A stretch of DNA of 64,000 bases from Arenicola marina. Taxonomy: Eukaryota > Annelida > Polychaeta > Arenicolidae. The stretch is from NCBI GenBank assembly GCA_964019135.1, contig OZ025248.1, positions 39,983,670 through 40,047,669 on the forward strand, read 5' to 3'. This document shows positions 1-10,719 of this stretch, in pieces. The notes below the pieces were generated by a model. It was given only the letters and a program-made list of their open reading frames with translations. It ran no database searches and was not told the DNA's origin. Numbering within the stretch: the first letter of the stretch is position 1; the number at the start of each line of letters is the position of its first letter. Position numbers and translations under genes: made by a program.

Positions 1-416
1 ATTTTCCACGCAGTCGTAGATATTGGTCTCACACGCGTCTCCCGTGAACGCCGCGTCACACACACAGATGTGAGGACCATCCCATGGATCTGCTGGGTGA
101 AAGGGGGTGCATTCCCCGTCGTTCAAACACTTGCACGGTGTCGTGTACAGCTCTATGTCCACTACGGACGTGGCGCCACAGTCGTCTTGCACCTCGACGG
201 AGATACTAATGTTGGCGTCTTTCCCCGCCGCCCAGCTCAGCTCGCCATCTATGGAGACTTCAACGTCGCCATCGTGACCTGCCGGCTGTGTGGCCACCAA
301 GCTGAAGTTCAGTTTACTGCCGTCGGGTTGAGTGCCATTTAACTGAACCACCATTGGTTTCCCTTGAACCTTGATGAACACTGTCCTGTTTCCGAGGTAC
401 TTCGGTTCGCTGTGAC
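1..416 (-). CDS. Gene 1 exon: cadherin/Ig-like segment followed by an EGF-like module (continues off left edge)
   Basis: Read on the minus strand from an acceptor ending TTCAG at 417-418. The exon starts in phase 1, completing a codon from the exon at 546-660. About 105 residues without cysteine (starting SHSEPKYLGNRTVFIKVQG) lead into a six-cysteine EGF-like module (PCKCLNDGECTPF ... ICVCDAAFTGDACETN). It is still open at the window edge, so the protein continues. A second usable acceptor lies 6 bases upstream (a NAGNNNNAG pair), so two proteins differing by two residues are possible. The order (Cys-rich WAP/IPT-like block, then a Cys-free segment, then EGF) matches my memory of VWDE-family proteins. 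The plus-strand open frame at 70-342 is the antisense shadow of this exon. Confidence 0.85.
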
Positions 417-545
417 CTGAAGCTGAATAGAATATGTTCTATATATTGCACTGCGCCAACACGCGTAAACAATTACACAATTAGTCTTTTCAATTTGCAC
501 GTAGACATCATTTAATGTTTCTTTTCAAACACGTCAGATACTTAC

Positions 546-660
546 TAGGATTAAAGGCCCATGAATATTGGGCATGATTTGTATCGCACCACTGACACTC
601 TTTTTCCGGGTTGAAATCCCCAGGATCATAGCATTGGCCACCAATCTTGCAGATATCAGA
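546..660 (-). CDS. Gene 1 exon: Cys-rich VWDE module (CKIGGQCY ... CQWCDT)
   Basis: The acceptor is TTCTGTAG at 661-662 and the donor GTAAG at 541-545. It starts in phase 0 and ends in phase 1, agreeing with both neighbours. The translation begins SDICKIGGQCYDPGDFNP and continues KECQWCDTNHAQYSWAFNP. The pattern C-x-I-x-G-x-C-Y ... N-P ... C-x-x-C ... W is characteristic of the module that precedes the EGF repeats in VWDE proteins (from memory). The exon is too short to stand out as an open frame and was found by splice phase and cysteine pattern. Confidence 0.85.
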
Positions 661-898
661 CTACAGAACGAAACATAATCTGCGTCACTAATATTTAATA
701 CATGTACAAAAACTCTACATGCAGTGCTTTTGCTTTAGCAACAGATAAATCTAGCAAATGTGGTAGTTGTTTCTCATATAGTCATTATGATAACGTAACG
801 CCAATGTTTTTTTCCTGTTTTATGATAAATTGTAATTTTTTCAGTACATAATTATCATGAAATGTACACGTCTCCTCTATATATCAATGAACGCTTAC

Positions 899-1135
899 TC
901 TTTCGGTGCAACGGTCAGAAACACTGCAATCCAAGCATTTTCCGTCGAATGTGATGAATGACGTCACACCGGCCAATCCTGGGGAGGAGGGCGCGCTGTA
1001 CTCCACGCCATTGTTGCTTAGTGATACGGAGTACCGGTAGAGGGCGTTACCGTTGGCCGGCTCCCCTAACGCCGGTAGAGGGCATTCCACCTCGTTGTGG
1101 GTCAGGATGGTGCCATTGAAGAAGTATTGGGAAGT
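899..1135 (-). CDS. Gene 1 exon: IPT-like segment plus 'FDGKCLDC' Cys motif
   Basis: The acceptor TTGTGCAG is at 1136-1137 and the donor GTAAGC at 893-898. It is 237 nt, 79 codons, phase 0 at both the start and the end. It reads TSQYFFNGTILTHNEVECPLP, a TIG/IPT-like strand pattern (...NGT...V.C..P). This is followed by YSVSLSNNGVEYSAPSS and FITFDGKCLDCSVSDRC. The last part matches the VWDE signature in which F/V-x-D-x-K/R-C-x-x-C precedes the C-x-I-x-G-x-C-Y exon. It joins 1603-1772 upstream and 546-660 downstream in frame. Confidence 0.87.
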
Positions 1136-1602
1136 CTGCACAAGAAAGGCCAAGGCCGTCATGATATTGGCAAAAAAATCACAAGGTAGCCCAGGAGTAA
1201 TAATGTCAATTTACTGGGATCTCTTAGCCGTCATGGTAGCGAACTATACGACAATGCTGCTCTTTCGGCATCGATTAAACCTGATTCCAGCAATGGCATT
1301 ATAGGCACTTAAGTTAGTGACACTTTAGCTTGTAGCTAGGTCTTGTACGATTAATGGGTATGAATTTATGGTCCTCCCTTGTGAAGGAAAGTTTGTTTTC
1401 CTTGTTTTCTTCAACCTCAAAGCTATGAAAGTGCACGTACAAGAAACCTCAAGGTGAACAAATTATCTTTTAGGGTTATCATTCTCCAAAACTATTGACG
1501 TTGGCATATATAAAATATTTGTGAAAACGAGAAAACGACAGTTAATAATTTCTACATTGAAGACCATTATCAAAATGCTGGTTACGTTGTGGCTGTAAGT
1601 AC
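1136..1602. other. Gene 1 intron without recognised elements
   Basis: A 467-bp AT-rich intron. I see no repeats or motifs beyond the splice sites at both ends. Confidence 0.7.
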
Positions 1603-1772
1603 CGTTTCAGTGGTGACTTGGCAAATGACACGTTCTGTATCAGCCAGATCTTTGGCCAGGAGACGCACTGACGAACAGGATCGTTCTGTGACGTCACAGG
1701 CGACGGGTCCCAGCTGCTTGATAACGGTCGGCGGTTGTCCTACCGCCAAGGAGCAGTCGTAGCCCACGAAGC
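1603..1772 (-). CDS. Gene 1 exon: end of EGF-like module and CD...CSSV linker
   Basis: The acceptor CCACGCAG is at 1773-1774 and the donor GTACTT at 1597-1602. It starts with GC completing a phase-1 codon and ends in phase 0 (170 nt). The first residues, GFVGYDCS, close the EGF-like module begun in exon 2259-2469 (GNCTDGVCDCSV). The following part contains VACDVTERSCSSVRLLAKDL and a final VICQVTTET. Both fit the Cys spacing of the post-vWD region of VWDE proteins. The EGF module is split by the intron within its last loop. Confidence 0.87.
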
Positions 1773-2258
1773 CTGCGTGGGACAGCACCAGTATTATACA
1801 CGACTTCGCAAATATCTGCCATCTTGGAAACAGTTTTGGGAAGTATTTTAGCTACCAATTTGATGTTTCTACGGAGAGGGCAAATAGCCTAGCGTATAAG
1901 ACTAATATGAGGTTGTCTAACTGACATGTGGTCTATCATAAATGCCTTCGCAAATATACGTCATCATGGAAAACGTTCCGGGAAGTATTTTGGCTATATA
2001 TATTTGATGCGTTTACGGAGATAATTACAATATTTCAAGTGAAATCGCATCCAGAATATGTATAGTCTGATACATTACACATGCTCATAATGACTATCAG
2101 AAAACACTGGCGAATGATGCGAAGTATCTGAGAGGCAGCAATGCAATAGAACATTGAGGTCGGATAAGACATGTGCGCATAAGTAAATTGCTGTACCATG
2201 AACCTCGACAAGTACGAAACTCTTACTTGATCAATACAGATCAGTACACCTGTCTTAC
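1773..2258. other. Gene 1 intron with a short internal duplication
   Basis: A 486-bp intron. The stretch around 1803-1860 (CTTCGCAAATAT...CATCTTGGAAA) recurs in diverged form around 1940-2010. Nothing else is recognisable. Confidence 0.6.
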
Positions 2259-2469
2259 CGACAGAGCAGTCACACACGCCGTCCGTGCAGTTTCCCTGGC
2301 CGGTGCACTGAGCCGGACACACCGAGCCCGCCACCTGGCGGACCGCAGCCAAGATGGCGTCTACGTCAGCTCCAGAGCCGTCCGTTATGTTCTGTTGGAA
2401 CGCATGGAAGATGCAGAAGTCTCGCAGCTCCGCCATCTTGTCTTGGGCCCAGGCTAGGTCGTCCATCAG
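2259..2469 (-). CDS. Gene 1 exon: C-terminal part of vWD region and start of first EGF-like module
   Basis: The acceptor CTTCCACACAG is at 2470-2471 with a strong pyrimidine tract, and the donor GTAAGA is at 2253-2258. It starts in phase 0 with CTG (LMDDLAWAQDKMAELRDFC) and ends in phase 1. The helical segment ...AELRDFCIFHAFQQN follows the DIQ at the end of exon 5562-6045, as in VWDE proteins. Then comes SVCPAQCTGQGNCTDGVCDC, the first half of an EGF-like module. The plus-strand frame at 2173-2457 is antisense to it. The intron upstream is filled by the 23-bp minisatellite. Confidence 0.88.
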
Positions 2470-2579
2470 CTGTGTGGAAGGGAGAGGGGGAGACCTCAGT
2501 GGAGGCAGCTAGGAGGGATGGAATATTAGAATATTAAGGGAGCGGGGGGAGGGGGGGGGGGGTGGAAGGGGTGAACACG

Positions 2580-5372
2580 ATTGGAGAGGGAGATTGAATA
2601 TGGAGGGAGATTGAACAGGAATGGCGTGGGAGATTGAATATAGTGGGATATAGGATTGGGGTGGGAAATCGATTAGGAATGGAGTGGGAGATTGAATGGG
2701 AATAGAGTGGGAGATTGAATAGGAATAAAGTGGGAGATTAAATAGGTGTGGGGTGGAAATTGAATAGGTTTGGAGTGGGAGATTGAATAGGAATGGAGTG
2801 GAAAATTGAATAGAAATCAGGTGCGAGATTGAATAGGAATGTAGTGGGAGATTGAATTGGAAAGAATTTCGATATTGAATAAAAATGGAGTGGGAGATTA
2901 AATAGAAAAAAGGGTGTGAGATTGCATAGGAATGGGGTGGGAGAGTGAATAGGAATGGGCTGGGAGATTGAATAGGATGAAGTAGAAGATTGAATAGGAA
3001 TGGGGCAAGAGATTGAATAGAAATTGGGGTACGAGATTGAATAGGAATGAAGTGGGATATTGAATAGTAATTGGGTTGGAGATTAAATAGAAATTGGGTG
3101 ACAGATTGAATAGGAATGGAGTGAGAGATTGAATAGGAATGGAGTGGGACATTGAATTAGAAAGAATTTCGATATTGAATAGGAATGGAGTGGGAGATTG
3201 AATTGGAGAGAATTTCGATATTGAATAGGAATGGAGTGGGAGATTGAATAGGAATGGAGTGGAAAATTAAATAGGAAGGGAGTGGGAGATTAAATAGGAA
3301 TGAAGTGGGATATTGAATAGGAATGGGGTGGAAAATTGAATAGGTTTGGAGTGGGAGATTGAATAGGAATGGAGTGGAAAATTGAATAGGAAAGGGGTTT
3401 GAGATTAGATAGGAATGGAGTGGGATATTGAATAGAAATGGGGTGGAAGATTAAATAGGAATGGAGTGGGAGATTGAATAGGACTGGAGTGGGAGATTGA
3501 ATAGGAATGGGGTGGGAGATTAGATAGGAATGGAGTGGGAGATTGAATTGGAATGGGGTGAGAGATTGAATGGGAATGGGGTGGGAGATTAGATAGGAAT
3601 GGAGTGGGAGATTGAATAGGACTGGAGTGGGAGATTGAATAGGAATGGAATGGGTGATTGAATAGGAATGGGGTGGGAGATTGAATAGGAATGGAGTGGG
3701 AAATTGAATAGGAAAGGGGTTTGAGATTAGATAGGAATGGAGTGGGATATTGAATAGAAATGGGGTGGAAGATTAAACAGGAATGGAGTGGGAGATTGAA
3801 TAGGACTGGAGTGGGAGATTGAATAGGAATGGAGTGGGAGATTGAATGGGAATGGAGTGGGAGATTGAATAGGAATAAAGTGGGAGATTAAATAGGTGTG
3901 GGGTGGAAATTGAATAGGTTTGGAGTGGGAGATTGAATAGGAATGGAGTGGAAAATTGAATAGAAATCAGGTGCGAGATTGAATAGGAATGTAGTGGGAG
4001 ATTGAATTGGAAAGAATTTCGATATTGAATAAAAATGGAGTGGGAGATTGAATAGAAAAAGGGGTGTGAGATTGCATAGGAATGGGGTGGGAGAGTGAAT
4101 AGGAATGGGCTGGGAGATTGAATAGGAATGGGGCAAGAGAGTGAATAGAAATTGGGGTACGAGATTGAATAGGAATGAAGTGGGATATTGAATAGTAATT
4201 GGGTTGGAGATTAAATAGAAATTGGGTGACAGATTGAATAGGAATGGAGTGAGATATTGAATAGGGATGGAGTGGGACAATGAATTAGAAAGAATTTCGA
4301 TATTGAATAGGAATGGAGTGGGAGGTTGAATTGGAAAGAATTTCGATATTGAATAGGAATGGAGTGGGAGATTGAATAGGAATGGAGTGGAAAATTAAAT
4401 AGGAAGGGAGTAGGAGATTAAATAGGAATGAAGTGGGATATTGAATAGGAATGGGGTGGGAAATTGAATAGGTTTGGAGTGGGGGATTGAATAGGAATGG
4501 AGTGGAAAATTGAATAGGAAAGGGGTTTGAGATTAGATAGGAATGGAGTGAGATATTGAATAGAAATGGGGTGAAAGATTAAATAGGAATGGAGTGGGAT
4601 ATTGAATAGGACTGGAGTGGGAGATTGAATAGGAATGGGGTGGGAGATTAGATAGGAATGGAGTGGGAGATTGAATAGGAATGGGGTGAGAGATTGAATG
4701 GGAATGGGGTGGGAGATTAGATAGGAATGGAGTGGGAGATTGAATAGGACTGGAGTGGGAGATTGAATAGGAATGGAATGGGTGATTGAATAGGAATGGG
4801 GTGGGAGATTGAATAGGAAAGGGGTGTGAGATTAGATTGGAATGGAGTGGGAGATTGAATAGGACTGGAGTGGGAGATTGCATAGGCATGGAGTGGGAGA
4901 TTGAATAGGAAAGGGGTGTGAGACTAGATAGGAATGGAGTGGGAGATTGAATAGGAATGGAGTGGGAGATTGAATAGGAATGGGGTGGGAGATTAGATAG
5001 GAATGGAGTGGGAGATTGAATAGGAATGGGGTGAGAGATTGAATGGGAATGGGGTGGGAGATTAGATAGGAATGGTGTGGGAGGTTGAATAGGACTGGAG
5101 TGGGAGATTTAATAGGAATGGAATGGGAGATTGAATAGGAATGGGGTGGGAGATTGAATAGGAAAGGGGTGTGAGATTAGATAGGAATGAAGTGGGAGAT
5201 TGAATAGGATTGGAGTGGGAGATTGCATAGGAATGGAGTGGGGATTGAATAGGAAAGGGGTGTGAGATTAGATAAGAATGGAGTGGGAGATTGAATAGGA
5301 CTGGTGTGGGAGATTGAATAGGAATGGGGTGGGAGATTAGATAGGAATGGTGTGGGAGATTGAAGAGCCTAG
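2580..5372. repeat. 23-bp minisatellite (GGAATGGAGTGGGAGATTGAATA) with 1150-bp higher-order period
   Basis: About 120 diverged copies of a 23-bp unit; key bases are GGAATGGAGTGGGAGATTGA plus ATA. It fills most of the intron between exons 5562-6045 and 2259-2469. A distinctive run of variant monomers beginning at 2741 recurs at 3891, exactly 1150 bp or 50 units later, and the match continues for several hundred bases. The reverse strand gives long apparent proteins of SHSIPIQSPTPFLFNL type, which are only readings of the repeat. Confidence 0.97.
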
Positions 5373-5561
5373 GGGTGGGGTGGGGGTATGACTAGGAGCG
5401 GATGGACGATTGAATGGTTGTAAGGCGCCCGCTGTCCATTAGGCTGATTAGGTGTGCTGTATGTTGTATGTTGTATATATTGCGCCTTTGAATCGTTCCA
5501 TCGCTGCGAGCCGTAATGGACCATGAAGGGAATGGGGCCCTACCCTCATTGCCTCACTTAC

Positions 5562-6045
5562 CTGTATATCATCCACACATTTGTTGACGATGATGTCAAT
5601 ATCTGCCGCCGGAAGCACCCCGTCACACGCGGAATACAGGGAGCTGTCCTCGATGACCTGGCGGCAATAGCTCCGGACAGACTCCTCCGTCTGGTTAGAC
5701 GGAGTCGGCCATGTCAGGGTCGGCGGATCCCAGTCCAGCTCTTCGGGATCGCGGTCCACGTAGCCTTCCGAGATGTCATCCGGGCCTATTACGTCATCCT
5801 CCGCCGCCTGTCGCCGCCGCCGCCGCCGGCCGTAGTTGTTGCCCTGGTCGAGGATCCAGGGTGGGAAGAGGGCAGGGACGGGGTGGTCGGGGCTACCCAC
5901 GCCGGCCAGAGGGTCAGACAGAACAGAGGCGTCGCACACCACTTGGAACTGAGGATCGTTGGGCTTCAGGGTGCAGTCGCACAGTTCATCGACATCCCGG
6001 TCTATCAGGTTCTGGTCGTAGAACAGACTTTCATTTCTCTGCACC
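5562..6045 (-). CDS. Gene 1 exon: vWD domain C-terminal half with polybasic site
   Basis: The acceptor AACTTTAG is at 6046-6047 and the donor GTAAGT at 5556-5561. It is 484 nt. The first G completes an AG|G arginine codon from exon 6408-6583, giving ...KENRVQRNESLFYDQN. The segment 'W/V-x-x-x-ESLF' plus the later YCRQVIEDSSLYSACDG and DIDIIVNKCVDDIQ is the VWDE version of the C8-like region after a vWD domain. Between them is an acidic insert with a run of six arginines (GNNYGRRRRRRQAAEDD). This is a good candidate for furin-type cleavage, which would separate the vWD part from the EGF part. The plus-strand frames at 5523-6101 and 5711-6049 are antisense shadows. Confidence 0.9.
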
Positions 6046-6407
6046 CTAAAGTTATATTAAAACAATTCCATCAAATGTCATTATCAAAGTGTCGGCAATA
6101 GCGGATTGAGGCGGATACGACTGAAGTTGCACAGATACAACTGGCTTTGCAATATTATTTAGTTATCAGTTCCGCTCTAAGTGAGACGATCGTCATCTTT
6201 GCTTCCATGACGGTCAGCATTATATTGATCCCACTAGATTATGTACCGAAAAGTTTTAACAGATGCGCAGGAAACCCATAATACAAACAATGGCACAATC
6301 CCACTTAGGCTTATGCGGGTGAAAGCAACAAAATCACAGAATCTTTTCAGCTCTGCACTGCGCAGGTGAAAGTGCAAGCATGCTATAGACTCTATGTATG
6401 TTCTTAC

Positions 6408-6583
6408 CTGTTTTCCTTGACAAATTGGCTGATGGAGCTATTGATGTCATTGTTGGGGTCGCCATCGAGGTTCCCACAGAGACCCTGGACCCGTCCCCTG
6501 TCCCTGGCGGGCACCTCTACGGTCACTCCCAGGCCCCACGAGAAGACAGAGACCCTCACTCTGGCACCAGAGGGCATCTCAAT
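6408..6583 (-). CDS. Gene 1 exon: vWD domain core (LCGNLDGDPNND)
   Basis: The acceptor TCTTTCAG is at 6584-6585 and the donor GTAAGA at 6402-6407. It starts in phase 0 (IEMPSGARVRVSVFSWGLGV) and ends in phase 2. It contains VQGLCGNLDGDPNND, the hallmark of von Willebrand factor type D domains (G-L-C-G-N-x-D-G-x-x-x-N-D). Joined to 7009-7209 it reads PSSYM|IEMPSGARV without a break. This exon alone fixes the gene as a vWD-domain protein. Confidence 0.95.
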
Positions 6584-6877
6584 CTGAAAGATAATCACAT
6601 CGCTTGAATTGTATATACTGAAGAAATACACGCGGTACACAGTCGGCAATGATCACAATGTCTGGGTTCAAACAGCAGCACTGATCTGTATCAGAACACA
6701 AATCAGGGGCGCGTGTAAGAATTCTTGAAAAGGGAGAGATAATAAATCGTTCCCCAAATGAAAACATTTGTGTGTAAAAGCTTGAGACGTAGGTGACCGT
6801 GGTGCACGTCACGTACTATTGACACACTTTATCATCGTTGGTAAGATAAAGAAAGAACATACAAACTACAAACTATC

Positions 6878-6990
6878 AGGGGCAGATCCAGGTATTTGAA
6901 AATGGGGGGGGGGGGGTCCAAACTTGCGACCGGGGGGAGGGGGTGCCCCCTGTGCCCGCCCCCCTCCCCCTACTCCCTCCTGGGCACCCG
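6878..6990. repeat. Fragment of the dispersed 'GGGGCAGATCCAGG' G-rich element
   Basis: Begins GGGGCAGATCCAGG and runs into poly-G and poly-C blocks. It resembles the ends of the hAT-like MITEs at 8948 and 41972 but has no clear second terminus. Confidence 0.45.
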
Positions 6991-7008
6991 AAAGCAAATG
7001 AGACTCAC

Positions 7009-7209
7009 CATATAGCTTGATGGGTTATACACACTCCTTGTGATGGGTTGGTAGCTGAAGCCCTGACGCGTCAGTTGCATGATGTGAACCCTGTCGTTAT
7101 CCGGACACATACTGATGGCGTATATGGCCCCCGATTCCGTGACAGCCACACCGCAGGTCACGGAACAGGGATGGGTGGTCCCTTTACACCGCCAGTTCTC
7201 AATCTGCAC
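7009..7209 (-). CDS. Gene 1 exon: vWD domain middle part
   Basis: The acceptor CCTTGTTGTAG is at 7210-7211 and the donor GTGAGT at 7003-7008. It is 201 nt, 67 codons, phase 0 at both the start and the end. It reads VQIENWRCKGTTHPCSVTCG, then VAVTESGAIYAISMCPDN and ends PSSYM. The W-x-C ... C-x-x-x-C-G-V-A-V pattern is the VWDE type of vWD strand. It joins 6408-6583 directly. The plus-strand frames at 7048-7401 are antisense to it. What precedes it in the mRNA is the one unresolved join in this gene. Confidence 0.88.
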
Positions 7210-7212
7210 CTA

Positions 7213-7320
7213 CAACAAGGACATCACGTTCGTTTGGCCCTTTTCGTATTCGCATCGTGGCACCACTGTGCAAGCGGTCCCACCAGCGCTCATGTCGTAC
7301 CCAAAGAAGTATGGCGCACA
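7213..7320 (-). other. Possible remnant of the missing vWD exon, ends in TAG
   Basis: Directly 5' of exon 7009-7209, and in the same frame, 36 codons are open (CAPYFFGYDMSAGGTACTVV ... CEYEKGQTNVMSLL) between a TGA and the TAG of the acceptor. The 'YFFGYDMSAGGT' stretch is what the vWD domain needs between TFDRR (exon 15712-15785) and VQIENW. No AG acceptor gives an open join to the phase-2 donor of 15712-15785. It may be a decayed exon, an assembly error or chance. Confidence 0.25.
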
Positions 7321-8947
7321 TCAATTCCATTCAGACACTGCAAACGCGCTTGTAACTATTGCTGCTTAACGCTTCACGCAGTCCTTTGTTACCCTGCTTG
7401 ATGGCCAGAGTTAACAATGAATCTGGTTTTATAGTGAGCACTATTTCTTTAGATATTCCAGAAAGAATATGATCTTCAAAAGAAAGGACAGTACATCACT
7501 TGTGACATAGATCTATTGGTTTAAAAAAAAATGCGATGCATTGCTGTTTTGCTGGGTGTGATCATTTGCTTTTGACAACAAGTAGATGATATCTATGATA
7601 TGTGTAAGAACGGAAATAACTTTTAGTAGTCAGTCATAAATGCCGTAGAGAGTGACGTTTGAAAATCGCTGAGGTGAGTAAGCAACCCAGAGGGGGGGAG
7701 GGTGGACTTAATACATTTCTAGTGGGCTAGGGGATTCTGCGGTACCTCCCCCCGCTTTTTCACCGCCAAAATCCACTCGGTCAGGGCGCGCTACGAACGC
7801 ACATTTTCATAGCCTACCACCGATTCAAATACCCGCTCCATTTTGGTAACTTTTTCATCATAAAAGCCCCCTTCATGGGAATGTCTTCTTCAGCAATTCA
7901 TGACACATGTCCGCTCCCTCAGCCTCAGGCATGCCGCCCCCCCTCTCTCAACTCCTGGCCCGATGTAAGCTATACGAGACCATCTTAATCATATCAAATT
8001 TTACAATTTTACTGCGTTTTTATCCTTTCTTATGAATATTTTTCAGTCCATTTCAAGCATAGCTTAGGACTTGTTTATTTCGCGTAACAGTCCCCAGATG
8101 TTTTGAATTCGGAGCAAATTTCAGTAGCACCAAAAACTTATCCCCCTAACACTAGTCGAAAGGTGTTAGGTCAAATCTTTAATAATTAAATCATCTACCC
8201 TAAACAGGTAACGAATTGGGGACTGCTCTTAGAACGAGTGAGCATTACGTTAGTGCTTTGCTGCTGCTGCGATAAGACAACTGTCTCTCCATAATGCATG
8301 TGGTCCGTTCGATGAGACTGTTGGAAGCGTTTTATTTTGAAGCAAATCATCGATGCGTTTCTGCGACAAAAGGAACACCAATGTCCCCGCCTGCTCAGTT
8401 CATATAAGGAGCGTAACCATAGATACCGCGCGCAGACATACGAGTCGTGATGATTATTATGTCATACGACATGGAAAAACCCGCGCAACACATTAGATCG
8501 CCTGACACTATTCATAGAAATGGCCTGACGTCACAAGGTTGGTGCGCATGCGTAGTAGGTGAAAATACGGAGCCTCGTTATCGCGCAAGTGAAAACATTG
8601 CCACGTGGTTATAAATCTGCATACAAATCTCGTGTTTTGGTGTCTTTTGTACTAGTTTTGTTCCGTGCGTTTGCGTCTGATTTTCTTTCGTTGTGCTATG
8701 TCCTAGAACTATTTGGAATCCCTACCTGGTGTAGTTAGTGCCAGGTAGGGAAGCCTGGTGAGGCTAGTGCCAGGGGGGTGGCTAAAAATGGGTTAAAGGC
8801 TATAATGCTCTATAGATCAACAGCTTTTTTACACCTAGCTAACAATAATGCTTGCCATAAATTTGGCAAAAAAATAATTCAACCCTTGACCGGATAGAAG
8901 AAAACTTCCCCTAATTTTTCATTTCTTGGGCTAGAGGTGGGGAGGGG
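7321..8947. other. Intron sequence; remnant of a foldback-element arm near 7610-7690
   Basis: No coding signal. Around 7615-7690, CAGTCATAAATGCCGTAGAGA...GAGTAAGCAAC is a diverged copy of the terminal arm of the elements at 10139 and 12261. The rest shows no recognisable structure. Confidence 0.5.
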
Positions 8948-9282
8948 CAGTGGCGGATCTAGGGGTGGGGGGTTAGGGGGGTTGCAACCGCCCCCCCCCC
9001 TTGGGAACCAGAACATACAACATACAATATCTCTAAGCCCAAGCCCCCCCCGTCACAAGTCTTTAGAGCAGCCTCCCACCCCAGTCGCAAGTTTTCAGTG
9101 AGAGGGAGCAACGCCCCCCTTGGAAACCTAAACATACACTGTTGAAGTCGGCTTCTCCGAGCACGACCCCCACCCCTCCCGGTCGGAAGTTTTTCAGAGA
9201 GCACACCCCTCGGTCGGAAGTTTTCAGAGAGCAACCGCCACCCCCCCCCCCCCCTCTTGGCAAATTCCTAGATCCGCCCCTG
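8948..9282. mobile_element. hAT-like MITE with CAGTGGCGGATCTAGG termini
   Basis: A 335-bp non-coding element. It begins CAGTGGCGGATCTAGG and ends CCTAGATCCGCCCCTG, which are inverted repeats with one or two mismatches. The inside is made of G and C homopolymers and copies of TCGGAAGTTTTCAGAGAGCA. Internal sequence and termini are shared with 41972-42253. CAGGGGCGGATC-type ends are typical of non-autonomous hAT elements (family knowledge, from memory). Confidence 0.7.
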
Positions 9283-10138
9283 AGGGGGTTTGCTAAACAA
9301 AAAAAGGTTACATTAATCTTGGTCCCATATTAGATTATCACAAATTCTTGCTCTCATATTACCCAATAAAAATAATATTATCCCATTGCAGCGCAAATAT
9401 TTGTGGCCCAAGCTAGAAATGATAGCCCAGAAATAGTCCTGCCCCCACCCCCAGCGTGGATACAGAAATTAGCAAAAGGGGACGGGGGGGGGGGGTCCAA
9501 TAAAAGTTTCCGACCGAGGGGGAGGGGGCAGCACTACAAAAGGGCGGGGGGTCCACACCTCAGATGGCCTAACTTTTGCATTGAAAAACAGCATTCCTCC
9601 TCAAAAAGGGAGGGGAAGTCTTCCCCCCCCCCCCCTGGATCCACCCATGCCCCCCCCCGGCCCTTGTTTCGTCTTGCATATTGTGGTTGGAGCAACCCCA
9701 GACCTTGCACGGCTTCGACATGATTTTATTTGCATAGGCAGAGCTATATATATAGGGAAAGTACGGCTGCCGATATGGGGAGAACCAGAGCGGAACGCAT
9801 GCAAATGGCTGGGCCACGTGGGTTTGTTTTCACCTGCGCTCGGTGCGCCGCCTGGCGAGTATAGTGCGCATGACCGGAAGTCCATTTCTATGAATCAGTC
9901 ACCCAACTGTCTAACCGCTCATATATTACATAAATCTACTCGGATGGTTATAAGTCTGGTATGCAAAAAAATTCAGTGGTTAGTTGTGCATCCAAGGGCA
10001 GCTTTAGGCGATTTTGTGCGTGAAGCGAGTGAAGGCGAACAACCGAAAGACACAGAGCAGAAGATTGCCTCGTGAGGTCTCGATAAGATCCCGTAGTTGA
10101 CGGCGCCATGGCAACTATCATTTTATGACATGTGTTTA
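9283..10138. other. Intron sequence with further G/C-rich MITE fragments
   Basis: 9437-9660 carries TCCGACCG and CCTGGATCCACCCATG blocks like those in the hAT-like MITEs, but no matching pair of termini could be set. Frames here are low-complexity (GGGG/PPPP). No gene is supported. Confidence 0.5.
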
Positions 10139-10719
10139 AAAAAAAAAAAGTCAAAGTCATAAATACCGTAGACACACGTTTCGGCCCATATTTTCCGCGA
10201 TTGTGCTGCGATCGCTCTACAAATCACTGACATGAGAAAGCAACACTAGACCATTTTATTGATACCAAACTTACGTTTTTACTGAAATGTTATCCTTTTT
10301 TAGGACACAAACAATATTTCTCCATGCTGACACTCCATTGGCAGCAGACACACTTTCACAAATAGACTAAATCCCAGACAATGAAAGGCTCTATAGTTGC
10401 CATGGAATCCTCGTGGCTTGTATAAATATAGAGCATGTATTGTTCAAAGCACGTTCGGCGCCATGGCAACCATCATTTTATGACGCGTGTTTTAGTATTT
10501 TGGCGACAGAGCGTTTTCTGCCAATGGCGTGTCAGCATGGAGAAATATTCTTTGTGTCATAAAAAAGGACAACATCGCAGTACAAACGTAAGTTTGGTAT
10601 CATTAAAATGGTCTAGTGTTGCTTTCTCACGTCAGGAATTCTGAGAGTGATCAAGGCAAATTCGCGGAAAATATGGGCCGAAACGTGTGTCTACGGCATT
10701 TATGACTTTGACTTTAGTG
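10139..10719. mobile_element. Foldback DNA element with about 205-bp terminal inverted repeats (copy A)
   Basis: The left arm (10150-10355) starts GTCAAAGTCATAAATACCG and is matched in reverse complement by the right arm (10505-10719), ending CATTTATGACTTTGAC. Shared blocks include ACACGTTTCGGCCCATATTT, AAGCAACACTAGACCATTTT and CATGCTGACAC. The left end is preceded by a run of A. There is no open frame, so it is non-autonomous. Copy B is at 12261-13437. Confidence 0.82.

Noticed and set aside
70..342. 90-codon plus-strand frame at the left edge
   Set aside because: Antisense of the EGF-containing exon of gene 1.
2898..4889. Minus-strand open frames of SHSIPIQSPTPFLFNL type
   Set aside because: Translations of the 23-bp minisatellite in an intron of gene 1.
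5523..6101. 192-codon plus-strand frame
   Set aside because: Antisense of exon 5562-6045, which has vWD-region homology, proper splice sites and matching phases.
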